64,000 nt of DNA from Elysia chlorotica (GCA_003991915.1 RQTK01000013.1:149751-213750), one strand, 5' to 3'. Positions 26,328 through 38,950 are shown, counted from the stretch's first letter. Translations and numbers: made by a program. The notes: generated by a model not told the origin, from the letters alone.

Positions 26328-28345
26328 CTTTCTCTACACCCCTCTTTCTTTTTCTTTCAAACACGTTTCATACTGGGTCGCGTTTTAGGTTCCAATATGT
26401 CCTATTATGCCGTCTGACTCTAATATTATTTGTCTTTTTCTCCCCTCCTTGTACATATATACAAACGTGGTTTCTTCGGACTTTAATCTCCAAAACATAT
26501 AAACCGATACATTTTGTACCTGTCCTTTGACCAGAAGAAATTATTTACATACAGCTTAAAACTGGTGCCTTTTATCCTTGTAGATTGAATAGCCCAAGTC
26601 AACACGAATTTCGTGTCCCTGCTTTTATATCGGGCGGGAAAGTTAGACTTTCGCCGGCTTACCGCAGGTTCAAACACCTGAGATCTCACCAGAGTAGGAG
26701 ATAAAATTCTCACGGAGTTTCTCAATTTGGCATGTTCTTTAAACAGGAAAACCGTATCCTGGTGTGGATCCCCACTCACTGCCAAAACACACGACTAAAG
26801 CAGGCGGGGGTATTCAAATAAGCTTTTCAGAGAAAGGAACTTCAGTTATCTATTATGACATTTTCTACCATCGTATACTAATGACCATGCCATATCTATA
26901 ATTCCATTTGAATTTGGAAACAGAAAATGATTTACTCTGATGGAAAGGTTTGTTAGATTGTTAGATAAGCAGGCAAAAGGATCGTAGATAGTAAGAGAGA
27001 GAGAGAGAGAGAGGGAGAGAGGGAGATTGAGAGAGAGGGAGAGAGGGGAGGAGGATAGAGAAAAAGACAGAGAATGATAGAAAACAAACAAGACAGGTAT
27101 CTAGAATAAGAAATTACCTCCCTATTCTCATTTCTCCAAAATTATTAAGAATATGGGAAAAAAATTAAATGTTGTCATAATAAGTTACTTTGGACCCTTT
27201 CAGGTTCATTCTTCTTCTTATAACATTGTTTTAAAAGTCTCTTCAATGCATTAGCTCTCTGTATAGGGAGAGGAACAAAAATCAGCCCGTAAAAATATGG
27301 CTACCATACGCCAGGAAACTTCCAATCGATTTAATGTGAACGAATGCACCAGATGCGGAAAAATGATGAAACAGTCAGAAATCATTTGCGCGAAATCACG
27401 GAGGGAACGATTTGTAACAAAAAGAGAGTTTTGAGTCTAATTCTGACTGACTTACAAATTTAAGAGATGAAAATAAAAAGGACTCTGTTAAAACGGTGAG
27501 GTATGAAACACGTTGGAATCTGGAGAAAAAAAGCAACCCATGAAAATAACAGAACGAAGAAGCCACTTTCAGGGAAAAAATTGATAATGTGATAATGAGA
27601 AATGATAAGGAGCAATTACCCGTCACATATGTGTGTGAAGACCACAGGAAATATTTATAGCAACGCCAAAGAAGGCGTCGATCTCATTATAGGACCATCA
27701 TAGGGAGATGGGTAAGAAGGCTGGCGACAGAAAAGTTCGGAAAAAGAATAGAAGAGGAAACAGCAGCGAGGAGTAATTACATAGCAATCTGGTGTGAATA
27801 TTTCAAGCACTTGCAACTGTTTCACCTCAAGATGTATAAGTCCGTTCAACACAGGACGGGAAAGGTTCTTTTCAGCTTTTCCAGCCAACTCGGATTAAAT
27901 CAATATAACGATATCATGCATGCAAAAAGCAAAATAAAAATCTTCCTGAATTAATTGCAACTCAATTACCGCAAAAAAAAAAAAAAATTATAAGGATAAA
28001 CAACAAAAATAACAAATTAAAATAGGAAATTAAAATTGGAATACATGTAATAATAATTAAAAAAAAAAACATAAAAAAAAACATAAAAAACACAACACCA
28101 AAAAACAAACAACAAAGCAATTGGAAAGATGGGAAAGATGCTGAGTAGGGTTATAAGAGAAAACAAAGCCACGAAAAGTAGCAAACCTGTTTGAAATAAA
28201 CTATAAACAAGTGATAAATTTACCCCCACGGTCAGCAGCAAACTAGAAACAAAGACTAATGAGAATGGCAATGGCCACTCTAAGCAGCAGAGATTTATTT
28301 CAAGCGGACTGGGCACATCATTCTCCAGTCCGCTAGAATGATGTC
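26324..28345. other. Non-coding stretch with small low-complexity tracts
   Basis: Contains an imperfect GA tract (26993-27062), an A-run (27971-27987) and A-rich sequence (28060-28110). A minus-strand 100-codon frame (26483-26785) has balanced composition but no recognisable motif. Confidence 0.45.
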
Positions 28346-28362
28346 GTCTCTCTCTCTCTCTA

Positions 28363-28435
<73 letters not shown>

Positions 28436-28436
28436 G
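28346..28436. repeat. (TC)n microsatellite
   Basis: TC array of about 90 bp with two small interruptions. Confidence 0.97.
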
Positions 28437-30397
28437 GGTGTGGAAGTTCACCACTAAGGACAAGAGACTGGCCTCTGTGAGCGCGCTCTGTCAGCCAGTG
28501 AGGTGAGAACACTAGACCAGCCTGGCCTGATAGCGATGCTCGGATCTGATAGGCTGATACCAGTGCTGAAACCCCCCGTCATCTGCTTGGCTTTCTCACG
28601 CGCTCTCTAACCACTCTTCCACCTGGAGCGTGTAAAGTATATCCGGCTCCACTTTAGCACCAAGATTGGATCAAATAAAGAATGGACTAAGGTGAGAAAA
28701 TGAAAGGAGGGCTATAGATTTACATCTGGGCAGTTCACTGAGAATGGAACTTACTGTACATGTAGTGACTGTTGGTCATACTCATCTAGTCGTTGTAGAT
28801 CTAGTTCCTTTTTAAGTCGATTGGCAATAATGTCTTAGGTTAGACCTAGAAATTGATCCAGCTTTTCACGAGAATAGCCAAAAAAAAAACAAAAAAAACA
28901 ACAACAAAAAAAAAAAAAAAAAAAAAAAAAACACCAAGCAAACAAATGTGAATCACTTGAGCTTACAAGACCACATAAATTCAGCGGTCAGATTGCCGAA
29001 CCTGAGTAAATCACATAGATCGGGTCTTGTAAATACTCTTTTAAAAATGCCATAATTTTTCACTCTTAAATCTATTTCTAAATACTTAGACAGCCACGGT
29101 ATGGTTTTGGTGAACAATAATCTTTCTTCTATTCTTTTTTTTTTTCAATCTCTATTCTCTCTTTTATCTCTCTCCATCCCCCCTCTCTTTCTCTCTCTCT
29201 CTCTCTCCCCCTCTCTCTTTCGAATCCACTAAAATATTCATTTCAATTTTCCCATAAAAAATGTAGTATTTGTTTAGAAGTACAAAAATAAATCACGAAA
29301 CTCTTCAACAGGTATTTGAAAATACTGGATACCTTAGTATCCAAAGATTCAAATATTTCACACTATTTAATGCCCAATAGTTTCCAAAGCATTACGTCGA
29401 AAAACTCTACCCTTGCATATACGAGCAATTTTGAGATATAGGATAGTAATGTCAGAGACATTAGATTTTAGCGAGAGGTCTCACAAAAAGAGCTCACAAT
29501 GTTATTGATATGGGGAGCTAACGTGACACGTGCTCACTCTATATTTTCGTTCTTGAAATTAAGGTGGTTTAGTAAAGTTCAGATTTAACTTTTACTAAGC
29601 TTTAAAGAAGGAAGGAACCGCCCCATTCATCCCAACCCATGTACCCAAAATTCTCCCGTGAAAGCTCTCAATATTTCACCCTCTCTGGCAACATTTTGAA
29701 ATTAGAAGTGCGGGAACCAATTACTGGGCCTAAACGTGCTGACCAAGAAAGGAGGTGAGACAAGTCACCGCTGGTGGTGTCTCTCACAGTAAGTGAAGTG
29801 GCGTTTGACCATCTCGAACAAAAGGCTTTAGACGGTTTTGAAATATTTATTCATTATGTGATAAGAAGAAATCACGTAAAATGTACATATGTACGGGCAT
29901 TCTTTTATTAGGATGCGTTCCGAAAATGTTTCTGCAAAGATCGGAAATACTGCTTTCATCAAAGGAAATCACAAATAATGCAGGGTAGCTTTGTCTTCAT
30001 TCCAGCGCCATTCCCCCCGTTCCACCTTAATTATTAATTACTTTTCAATGGCAATATTAGTAAAACAAAAACAGGGCAACGAAAATTCGAGGGCAGTATT
30101 TCTGAACTAGATGATTTTCCTTTTTTGTTTTAAATCCATTTGCACCTTCGATGGCAATGGAAAATCCATTGAAAGCGTCAGTTTTTGAAAGATGTGAACG
30201 GGGTTAAACGGTGAAAGGCAAATGGCAATGCCAGACATGCTTTCCAAGGTGATGAAACTTTCACAGGAGCGGGAAGTCGAAATGTTACGGCTGTCTTTCA
30301 CCTCCTTATATAACCAGAAGCGAGCTAAAAGATGTGAAGCGATTACAAATTAAGTGCTGACAGTCGTGACTGCGGTAATGGCATCGGCAAGTGCTTC
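28437..30397. other. Non-coding stretch
   Basis: The first 200 bp are GC-richer and hold a weak tRNA-like segment on the minus strand that I did not accept. An A-rich tract occupies 28880-28932 and a CT-rich tract 29150-29222. No gene recognised. Confidence 0.45.
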
Positions 30398-30414
30398 GGG
30401 GGGGGGGGGGGGGG
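30398..30414. repeat. G17 homopolymer beside an assembly gap
   Basis: A 17-base G run lies 21 bp before the 60-base gap, suggesting the gap is due to difficult sequence. Confidence 0.95.
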
Positions 30415-30435
30415 AACAAAAAGGAAAAAAGAAAA

Positions 30436-30495
30436 NNNNNNNNNNNNNNNNNNNNNNNNNNNNNNNNNNNNNNNNNNNNNNNNNNNNNNNNNNNN
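30436..30495. other. Assembly gap (60 N)
   Basis: Sixty N characters. Frames that cross it are meaningless. Confidence 1.
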
Positions 30496-30503
30496 AGACA
30501 TTA

Positions 30504-30559
<56 letters not shown>

Positions 30560-30660
30560 CAAAAGAGTGATAGACACAGAAAGAGAGACAAGGAGATACA
30601 AAGACAGGAAGATAGAAATAGAAACAGACAGAGACAGAGACAGGGTGGATAATGACAGAT
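30496..30660. repeat. GA/GACA-rich tract
   Basis: A GA array (about 30525-30556) is flanked by imperfect GACA and GATA units immediately after the gap. Confidence 0.93.
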
Positions 30661-31899
30661 ATAAAGGGAGGGGATAGGGACATTGACAAAAATGGGGAAA
30701 AACATACTGCTTTCTAAAAACACCAAAACGACATCATAAGAACAAAAATGTAAACATACTGACTTGATCTTTTTAATTACTTTATCCTTTCACCGTCAAC
30801 ATTTGACGATACAATGTAAACCTGATAGTTTTTCATAACGATTTAAAGGATTTCTCATTTTTTTCAATGCAAGAGGCTTACATCGAGAGACATACAAAAC
30901 TTCTATAATTATCATAAAGGATTACACAGATGGACATCTTTTAAATCCTAGACTTTTTCTTTCCATTCTTTAAATTTCAATTGTTTGAAGAAGATTGGAA
31001 GCCCGCTCTTTTCTACAAGATAATTACTAACACATTTTCTATGGACCCTTTCTTCCATTGACACTGCTTTTTTGACCTCTCTCTACCACACATGCAGAAA
31101 CACACACAAGTACACTTCGTGCATTGTTCGTTCTGTCAAGGACTAGCCACATAAAATCCAGACAGAGATGATCAAAGGTGCAGACTTGGGCAAACAGCAG
31201 GATAAACCTGTTTCTAACATTGTGTATTCTAGCGCCTGCTGCCATAAAAACAAGTCTATCACGCTTCTCTTGCACCCCACCGCCTCACCCGCATCTCTAT
31301 TTCTAGCACGCACACTTACCTTCTCTGTTATAAATACGTTTTTTCTTTTGTGTGTGTGTGGGCGTATGGGTGGTTGTAATAGAGGAGTCTTTAATGTTTT
31401 CTATTTGTTTTTGGTTTTTTTTTTTTTTTCTTTTGGGTGGGGGTTGGGGGTGGAATGGGGATCTATGCTCTAATCTTAACCAACACCTTTCGTCTCTGGC
31501 TCGCCACCTACCCAGAAAGGGGTGAGAAAAAGGGGATAACCATATGTTATCGAGTTCTGGGGTAGGCCTTAAAAATTCTACAATTTTACATTTTCCCAGA
31601 GGCCATAGTTTGAGACTCTTAGTCTTTGCTTGTCAGAAAGACATGATTTAACTTTTTTTTGAAATATAATCATAATATTGACAGATTTAGATTTAACTGT
31701 CCGGAACAAAAACGGTATTCTTCAAAAAGCACACAACTAACCAAACAGCGAAAAGGCATGGTAAAAGAAAGCAAATTTATTAAGTAAAGAAAAATAGAAT
31801 ATACTTTTGACTAATGATTTGTGCAATTTTGTGCAGAATAGGTACTGGACGTGAACTGTAATTAAAATGTTTTTTGCGTCTCAAGTTTCCAACGTAGTT
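30661..31899. other. Non-coding stretch, nothing recognised
   Basis: T-rich and G-rich low-complexity sequence at 31410-31460. No gene found. Confidence 0.5.
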
Positions 31900-32045
31900 C
31901 TATTCTGCAATGGCGCAGCGGTTAAGATTTTGACCTTCTGTTGGTCAATCAAGAACACTACCGACTGAACAAGCGCAGCCACGACTTGACGCGATATCTG
32001 CTTCAAGTTGGAAGTATGAAACCAATAATACCAATAATAGGCAGT
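31900..32045 (+). pseudogene. tRNA-like relic or tRNA-derived SINE head
   Basis: TGGCGCAGCGGTTA at 31911-31924 fits the eukaryotic tRNA A-box exactly (TRGCNNAGYNGG). About 31 bases later, GGTCAATC (31942-31949) looks like a B-box GGTTCGAATC with two bases lost. Stems do not pair well enough for a working tRNA. The following 90 bases end in AATAATA units, as a SINE tail might, but no second copy is seen in this window. Confidence 0.35.
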
Positions 32046-32234
32046 CTGGATCGCCTGGAGGCCAGCTAGACATGTTACTACAAAGTAATGAATCTGTTTA
32101 TTCACCAAGACAACCTGAAACCACTGGGAGACAACGGACGCAGCATAATGCTATTGTGTACTTCTTTTGATTTTGACTGTTTAGTGTTTTAAGTGAGATT
32201 AATATAGAGAACAATTGCGTTTTTAGTGTGAGTA
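32046..32234. other. Non-coding stretch
   Basis: Nothing recognised. Confidence 0.4.
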
Positions 32235-32429
32235 TTGAATAAGGGTCGACATGGAACACCTTCTCAACCCGAGCTGGAGGCTGAGGCTGCTGCTGCTGCT
32301 GTCAATCAAAGCTCTGGTTACCCACGCGCTCTGAGCCTCGCTCTACCCACTCGCTCTGCTCACACCATGGGTACAGTGTGCTCACCCTCAACCCTTGGTT
32401 CAAATCTTTTTTCAGGATACCTCAGGACG
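32235..32429 (+). CDS. Possible coding exon, Ala/Ser-rich (hypothetical)
   Basis: A GC-richer block has two overlapping plus-strand readings. Frame one is open from 32235 and encodes ELEAEAAAAAVNQSSGYP then a Ser/Leu/Pro-rich stretch. It runs into a donor-like ACG|GTATGA at 32429/32430, with a stop just inside the presumed intron. Frame two starts at ATG 32251, in good context (G at -3 and +4). It reads MEHLLNPSWRLRLLLLLSIK and stops at 32334, like a bare signal peptide. The Ala run in one frame and the Leu run in the other both come from a short GCTGCT repeat. No acceptor is convincing and no family is recognised. It is either a missed exon or a chance GC-rich open frame. Confidence 0.22.
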
Positions 32430-33179
32430 GTATGAAATCGTTCTCTTTTTCCAACTTCCTGTACACTTAATCTAAAAAATAATCATGGTCGTCACTTTAG
32501 ACCGTTCAATGAGATTCTTTTTGTTTATTCTTTCTTATTTGCATTGAAAAGAGTAATTGTACAGTATTAACATTTGTTTTTATACTTTTGGTTGTTAGAA
32601 AACACACAATGAGACAGTAGGTTGCAATATCATAATGTTCGCGTATAATTGCACATTAGGTTTTTCGTTTTAGATTCCTTTACTTCATTGAGACTTAACG
32701 AGGATATTAAGCTGAGTGTAGTCACGACAAGTAAACAGTTGATAAAAATAAGATGTATGTTTTGAATATGAATGAAACACATATAATTGAGCAAGGACAA
32801 GCTATTCTGTAAAATCAACAATCGTTCTTGTGCTTAGAACTGCCAATATTGTATTGATAGACAGATAAGCGGTTCAAAAAAGATTAATTTATTACGGCAT
32901 GCAGCACAGTTATATGAATTGACAAATCTTTTGGTGTAGTCTCAATTATCTCTAAGTCTAAACTTTTATCTCTGAATATGAGTGACACATTAAATGGAAA
33001 AAGTTATGAAGAAAGTATCGGGCAGCATCCCAAAGGAAGAAAACTAAAGTAGCAATGTAAAGATACCGCTATGGTATAGTATAGGTCTTTTGAGTATATT
33101 TCTGAAGTTGAGGTTTCAACATAAGATGGTGAAAGTTCTAAAAGAGAAGTATTAGTTTTAACATAAGATGATGAGTTTT
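32430..33179. other. AT-rich non-coding stretch
   Basis: Nothing recognised. Confidence 0.5.
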
Positions 33180-33390
33180 AAAAGTCCCCTAGCAGCTTTG
33201 GAAGTGAGTGCCTGGTCCCGGAGTGTCTTCGGCCGGTTTTAATTGGTAAGAGGAGCGGGTTAATCAGTTCTCCACGCCAGTGAGCCCCGGCCCGCTGGGA
33301 AAACAGACTCCTGCCACTGTTTTCATACGCGTCAATTAGAGACTTGCCGTTTGCAAAATGTTTTAACGGCTCCGCGTCAAGTCTAGATCG
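33180..33390. other. GC-richer island with homeodomain-type motifs
   Basis: A GC/CpG-richer block contains TTTTAATTGG, GGTTAATCAG and GTCAATTAGAG within about 110 bp. Dense TAAT/ATTA cores in a GC-rich setting are typical of developmental enhancers, but nothing here proves activity. Confidence 0.3.
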
Positions 33391-33812
33391 AGATAGCTAC
33401 ACTTTGAGAGGAATAAATAACGAAAAAGTCAAAACAATCTTGAAAAAACGGTGGAAGCCATGCGAGTCATACCTGAGGGAAGGAACAGCCTACAGGAAAG
33501 TAACAACCGTTCCGTTCAAGATCATAAATGAAAACATAATTAGAATCATCGTGAGCAGAGCTTGATGGATGCAGTGATAGTGAGGTGCAGAAAGGGAGTG
33601 ATTAAAGAACAAACGACTATCTAGCTCTTTGCACTTTTTGACCCGGAGATCGAAAATAAAACATAAAGCAAAAAGGGAAATAAGGTTTGATAGACCAAAC
33701 AAAAACAAAAATGTGTTTGACAGAAATTGTTCTAAGACATTCCGCACAAGAATACAATGGATGATAAACCTTGAAACTGGAGCATGCAGTACAGTTTCTC
33801 ACAGCGAATGAC
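33391..33812. other. Non-coding stretch
   Basis: Mixed composition. Short frames on both strands lack motifs. Confidence 0.45.
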
Positions 33813-33813
33813 T

Positions 33814-33864
<51 letters not shown>
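33813..33864. repeat. (CT)n microsatellite
   Basis: Pure CT array of about 50 bp. Confidence 0.97.
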
Positions 33865-33866
<2 letters not shown>

Positions 33867-35880
33867 GAACCACATGGCTGTAAAATTCCACTGAATAATG
33901 GAAACAATACTCGGTGACTTAAGATGATTCGGCTGATTATTCTTTACTTAGTGATGCCTATAATTTGTTTGCTAACAATGTAATGTACTGACACATCTTG
34001 CATCCGTTTACATTTTTTCTTTCTGATGCAACTATCCACTTACTTGAATTCAAAAAATGTTTCATAATGGATAACACTACATTTCTTATAATCAATATTT
34101 ACTTTTAAAAAAGAGGATTAAAGAAATTTTATGAAAACTGGCCGATGCGCCCCCATTTCCAACCCAATCTCTCACCCCGTGGTAGGACGGCGAGCTAATC
34201 TTCCTGGCCATCAAACCAATCTGTCGGTGTGGGAACATCCTCGGGTGTCGCGGGGCTGCGGCAGGCAACCTAGTGAAGCCACAGGCCAGCTATGCCAAAG
34301 CTACGATATCTGTGTCATCTATACACTAAAGCTGTGCTCCTCCCGGATTAGGGTGCGAAATCATGAGGGAGATTGCTCCATGAGAGAAAATGAGACCAGC
34401 GGAGCAGCAGGGAATTACAGATCGTATCGATTTTATGATGTAGAAAAGTTTAATACACGAAACCATACAATACAAAATAAAAGCAGTGTTTTTTGGAGAT
34501 GAAAAATAACCATGAAATCACTTTTTCCTCAATTTAAATAATATAATAGATGTTGTGTTAGCAGATTTTTAAGGGTGTAAATGGAAGGTGTATAGCTGTG
34601 TTCCCAAGTTAGCATATCCATGCACTTTACCAAAGATACGTGCTTTCAAGGTGAAAATAATGTGTTAGAAGACGGTTCTTTTCTAATTCCCAAAAAGATA
34701 TGATAAATGAAAACCAGAAAACATATCACTGCTAATACTAGAAGAAAGGTTATATCCGAAACCTCTAATGCCGCAAGTAGTTTATTTAGAAAAACAATTG
34801 GCAGGAGAAGACACGTCGAGAATTACTGGCAACAAATAAGGATAATTAAAAAAACAAACAAAGAGCATTATTTGAAAAGAAGTAAACAAATGAATTCAGC
34901 TTCAGAAAAGCATAGATATTTTATCAATGTGGTTTGTCAAAATAGCAAGCTAATTTAGGCGTGTAGCAGAAAGCTCTAAAGGTATTTTACATTATAGACT
35001 AACTGACTGAAAGGTACTGTTCTAATCCCAATAATTATTAGCATTGCCATTACGTGCTTCACCATGCCTTTTTATCGCGAGAATGAAGGGGAAATGATCC
35101 TAAAGAATAACGTCAAAGATATTTAGTCAGCGTGTTCCTATTTTCTTTCAATTTTCTTTTCATCTTGTCATCCCATCAGATGTTTCTGAAAGATTAGTGT
35201 TGAACCAGTACCTTGGAATGTATCGCTAATACCCGAGGGGAAAGCCAAACGGAGATTGCTTTTTTAACTTTCATGAATCCATCTTCCGCTATACAAGAAT
35301 CAATACAGCCAAATTGGATTTTCAAACGTCTTGCATACGAACATTCTTTTATCCCAAAGTGTCATCCGCTGTACTCTTTAGTTCTTAGCCTCGGGCCTTT
35401 TTCATTTATTCGAGTACTCCATAGGAGACCTCAGTTTATGATAATTTTCATTTGGGTTCTAGATGTCGGATAGATAAGGGGGTATATGATTGGACAAAAA
35501 ACAAGATCGGGGAAAGTTGTGATGGCTACGCTTGAGTATAATGGAGAATGAGTTAGGCCTTAAATATTTTATCCAAATAAAAATTATACCATTTTTATCC
35601 CTTGGGTCTATTTCTCTAGAGGTTGATATTTCAGGCGAACTATATTAACAGCTTTCCTTATCTGTACCTTCATATAAACGATCTTTATCTCATAAAAACA
35701 TCAGTATTGGGATTTTTTTTTGCTTTAAGGTGGCGTATTAAATTCACCTAGCTTTCATCTACATTATTTTGGAAACATGACTTTCTAGCATGTTTTCCTT
35801 CTATATATAAAAACCTACTTTTCAACTAAACCATGGCGATCGTCACGTTAAAAAAATGTTTAAAATCGAAATGGTTAGTG
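33865..35880. other. Non-coding stretch
   Basis: 34130-34400 is GC-richer and carries a 123-codon frame without recognisable domain. The rest is AT-rich. Confidence 0.45.
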
Positions 35881-36016
<136 letters not shown>

Positions 36017-36466
36017 CGAGGGGTGTTCATTATGTCCTTAGCTTGACCTTGAAGCAGTTGTACTAGAGTAAAGAAATTTTGTGGGTAGCTAGATCATCTA
36101 TGTTGAACACGGCATGCAAAATTTGGGGAAAATCGGAATTTTTTTTCTGCACCTTTTAGCGCATCAAGTAAAACAACCCCTAGGAAGTTGTCATTTGTTG
36201 TTTACAAATTGTCTGCCATGGAGGCCGTTGAATATCGCTCTGTCATCAAATTCCTTCACTTAAAAGGACAAACCCCCACGGAAATTCATCAACAGATGGT
36301 AGAAGTTTATGCTGAAAAGTGCCCTAACTACAGTACGGTGACTCATTGGGTGAGAAAGTTCAAATCTGGCTTTTTGTCAGTGATGGATGAACCTCGCGAA
36401 GGCCGGCCAACATCTGTTGTGACTGAGAAAAACGTGTCCACTGTGGAGGGACTTGTAAAGCAGGAA
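36017..36466 (+). mobile_element. mariner transposon, 5' fragment
   Basis: The element begins CGAGGGGTGTTCATTATG right after a TA, fitting a mariner terminal inverted repeat in its TA target. After about 200 bp of leader, a frame starts at ATG 36218 and encodes MEAVEYRSVIKFLHLKGQ, then TPTEIHQQMVEVY, YSTVTHWVRKFKSG and EPREGRPTSV. This is the helix-turn-helix DNA-binding N-terminus of Tc1/mariner transposases. Only about 83 of the usual roughly 340-350 residues remain. The frame ends abruptly in a second TATC array at 36467, so the DD34D catalytic domain and 3' repeat are missing. The surviving coding part shows no stop, so the truncation may be recent. It cannot transpose on its own. Confidence 0.93.
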
Positions 36467-36495
36467 CTATCTATCTATCTATCTATCTCTCTACC
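36467..36495. repeat. (TATC)n short array
   Basis: The same tetranucleotide and phase as the array before the mariner fragment. The truncation point of the transposon lies exactly at this repeat. Confidence 0.93.
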
Positions 36496-36908
36496 TCTTT
36501 CTTCCTCATCATATCTAAAGTCATATAACATTTTCTATACCGTCATTTGATATGTATTGCCAGTTAAGAACTAGTTTCAACGAATGTTACGTATAAAAAT
36601 ACCTTTAAATGTTTTACAAATTAAAGTTTGAAAAAAGGAACACTTTAAATTTAAATTTTAAAAAGTACAAGACAAAAAAAAAAACGAAACATTTTTTAAA
36701 AATTTGTGCGAATATCGAATTAGAGACAAAAGCTGGGATTTTGTTTATTGTTAATAAAAAACATGATCACAAGGCATGAAAGGAAAAAAACAACAACAAC
36801 CGAGGTTACAACATACAAAAGAATAAAAAAGAAAAATCAGTAGTGATTCACTTTTTTCGCTGATAACACCGATGCAACATCTCAATACGGTTTCATGACA
36901 CCAAGTCC
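36496..36908. other. AT-rich non-coding stretch
   Basis: Nothing recognised. No 3' mariner end is visible. Confidence 0.5.
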
Positions 36909-37036
<128 letters not shown>

Positions 37037-37309
37037 GTGGTATCGATTTCAAAGATTTGGATTTTATTGGCGAAATCTAATTGGTTCTGTGTTCTGGAAT
37101 ATGTCTGATGTGACAGGTCTCCACAGCCCACAGAGGGCTGCAGTGATAAAACATTATAAATCCATGGCCACAACAATTATGTGCTTCACACGAAAATAAT
37201 TATAGCCGTTAACTTTCTCCTCGTCTTTTACTAAAGATATCCGTACAGACAGTGACTCTTTTACTAAAAGGGAAAATTTGTATAATACACGCAATACAAT
37301 TATTTTCTC

Positions 37310-38265
37310 ACGCACAATAATAATTATATTGCATTTATATAACGCACTTTCGTGAACTATCATTCTAAATGCGTTTAACAATTTCTATTATCACAATTAC
37401 AAAAGAAAAATAACCATATAATGTTGAAACAATATACTATTATATTTTGGGGGCATTTATCGGAAGTTATGCACAACTTGTACAGTATCTTTTTTTTATC
37501 AGGCAGCCAATGTAGATGTTGAAGGATAGGGCTAATGTGTTCAGTTATGTTCATTCTCATAACAAGCCTTGCTGCGCTATTTTGAATCATGTACAAGCGA
37601 TTAATACTGTCGTTACAGTAATCAGATTAAAGTAATATCAAAGATGTCGCATTGAATCAGATCTATTTATTTTAACTGACTGGTGTGTATTGCATAAATA
37701 AGACCCAAACCATTTATTCAGTACTGTTCCTGAAAAGCCGTCGCATGATCGATTGTGTCAAAAGCTGCAGACAGATCAAGAAGTGTTAAAGGACACACTT
37801 GGTTTTCGTCTAAAAAATATAATACATCAGATGTAACTTTTAAGAGAACTGTTTCAGTGCTGCGGAAAGCTTTGTAAGCCGACTAAAGAACAATTTTCAA
37901 ATTATTTGTCTTGAGATGTTTGAAATCTGACCGAGGAAAATCCTTTCCAAAATGTTTGATACGAATTTTAGATTGGATAGAGGTCTAAAGTTATTGAGGC
38001 TTTTTCATCAGAACCTCCTTTTTTCATTGAGGGTCTGACATGTGCCAACGTACTACCGTCATGAAAAGCACCTGTGGCCAGTGAGTCATTTATAAAATCA
38101 GAAATATTAGGGCTAAGAAGTTCGGCACATTTTAAGATGAAAGAGGTGAGCACTGCGTCTAAATCACATGGTGGTGCACAGCTTTTCATGTGTTTTAGAA
38201 CTTCAATTTCTGCCACATTGTCAAATGTGTGGAAAAACGTGCCCACAAAATAAAACGCCATGACA
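37310..38265 (-). mobile_element. L2-like LINE relic, polymerase core missing
   Basis: Read on the minus strand from 38261, one frame gives LKHMKSCAPPCDLDAVLTSF, then ILKCAELLSPNISDFINDSL and ATGAFHDGSTLAHVRPSMKK. This is the conserved N-terminal part of L2/Jockey-type reverse transcriptases. A second frame at 37785-37745 gives LLDLSAAFDTIDHA, the motif A region. The sequence then jumps to a region equivalent to 'YCNSL...IQNAAARLV' and, at 37550-37490, ISPILQHLHWLPDKK, the C-terminal signature. The stretch that should hold the YADD catalytic motif is absent, so a deletion of several hundred bases is implied. The 3' tail ALYKCNIIII at about 37345-37316 resembles the usual L2 end. Several frameshifts and stops add to the decay. 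Endonuclease and 5' portions are also missing. Confidence 0.88.
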
Positions 38266-38860
38266 GAACAAAAAAATCAAAAGATATTGAACAGAAACAG
38301 TTCATAAGAAAAACAAAACTTGTTCAATGGCCTCTATGACGTGTGTAAAATTCAGTTTTATGGACTTCTTTTATCTTTGAATAGATTTACCATTTTAATT
38401 ATTTACTACAAAGATGATGTGAAACAGACACGGTGGATGAAAAAACCAATGGAAGCTGATATTGGCTGACACTGATGGCAAAAACACCCCTAGGCCTGCC
38501 AGAGGTGGACACATCTGTGTCATAAAACAGGCATCTCGTGATTAAAAAATTAATGCTTACCCTGGCGTGTGTTCATTGTCTCGCTGTTCGTCTGGCAGTT
38601 CTGGTCCAATCTTCATGTCCACTTTACTGGAAGATTTGTTTCCAAACCAATTCACCATGATTGTCAGCTAGTAATTACAAAACATCCATCTTGTTTTTTG
38701 AAATAATTAAATTTCAATGTCAAATAATTCACACGGTTCTTATTATTTTCCTTGAAGACTCACAAACATGTTTTGCTAGAGCAAGTTATTATCAGCTATG
38801 GGATGGTTAGAAAAACACTGCAGACAGATGGAAAGACAAATAGAGAAAGAGTAATGATAA
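38266..38860. other. Non-coding stretch
   Basis: May contain further 5' LINE remnants too decayed to recognise. Nothing else seen. Confidence 0.4.
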
Positions 38861-38903
38861 TGATGATTATGATTATAATGATTATAATGTTGACAACAAC
38901 AAC

Positions 38904-38950
<47 letters not shown>

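Noticed and set aside
28450-28640. Minus-strand segment with GAGTGGTTAGAG, resembling a tRNA A-box
   Set aside because: Consensus mismatch in the A-box, no credible B-box, and no stems. Too weak to list.
34131-34502. 123-codon frame in a GC-richer patch
   Set aside because: No recognisable motif or exon boundary. Composition does not favour coding over chance.
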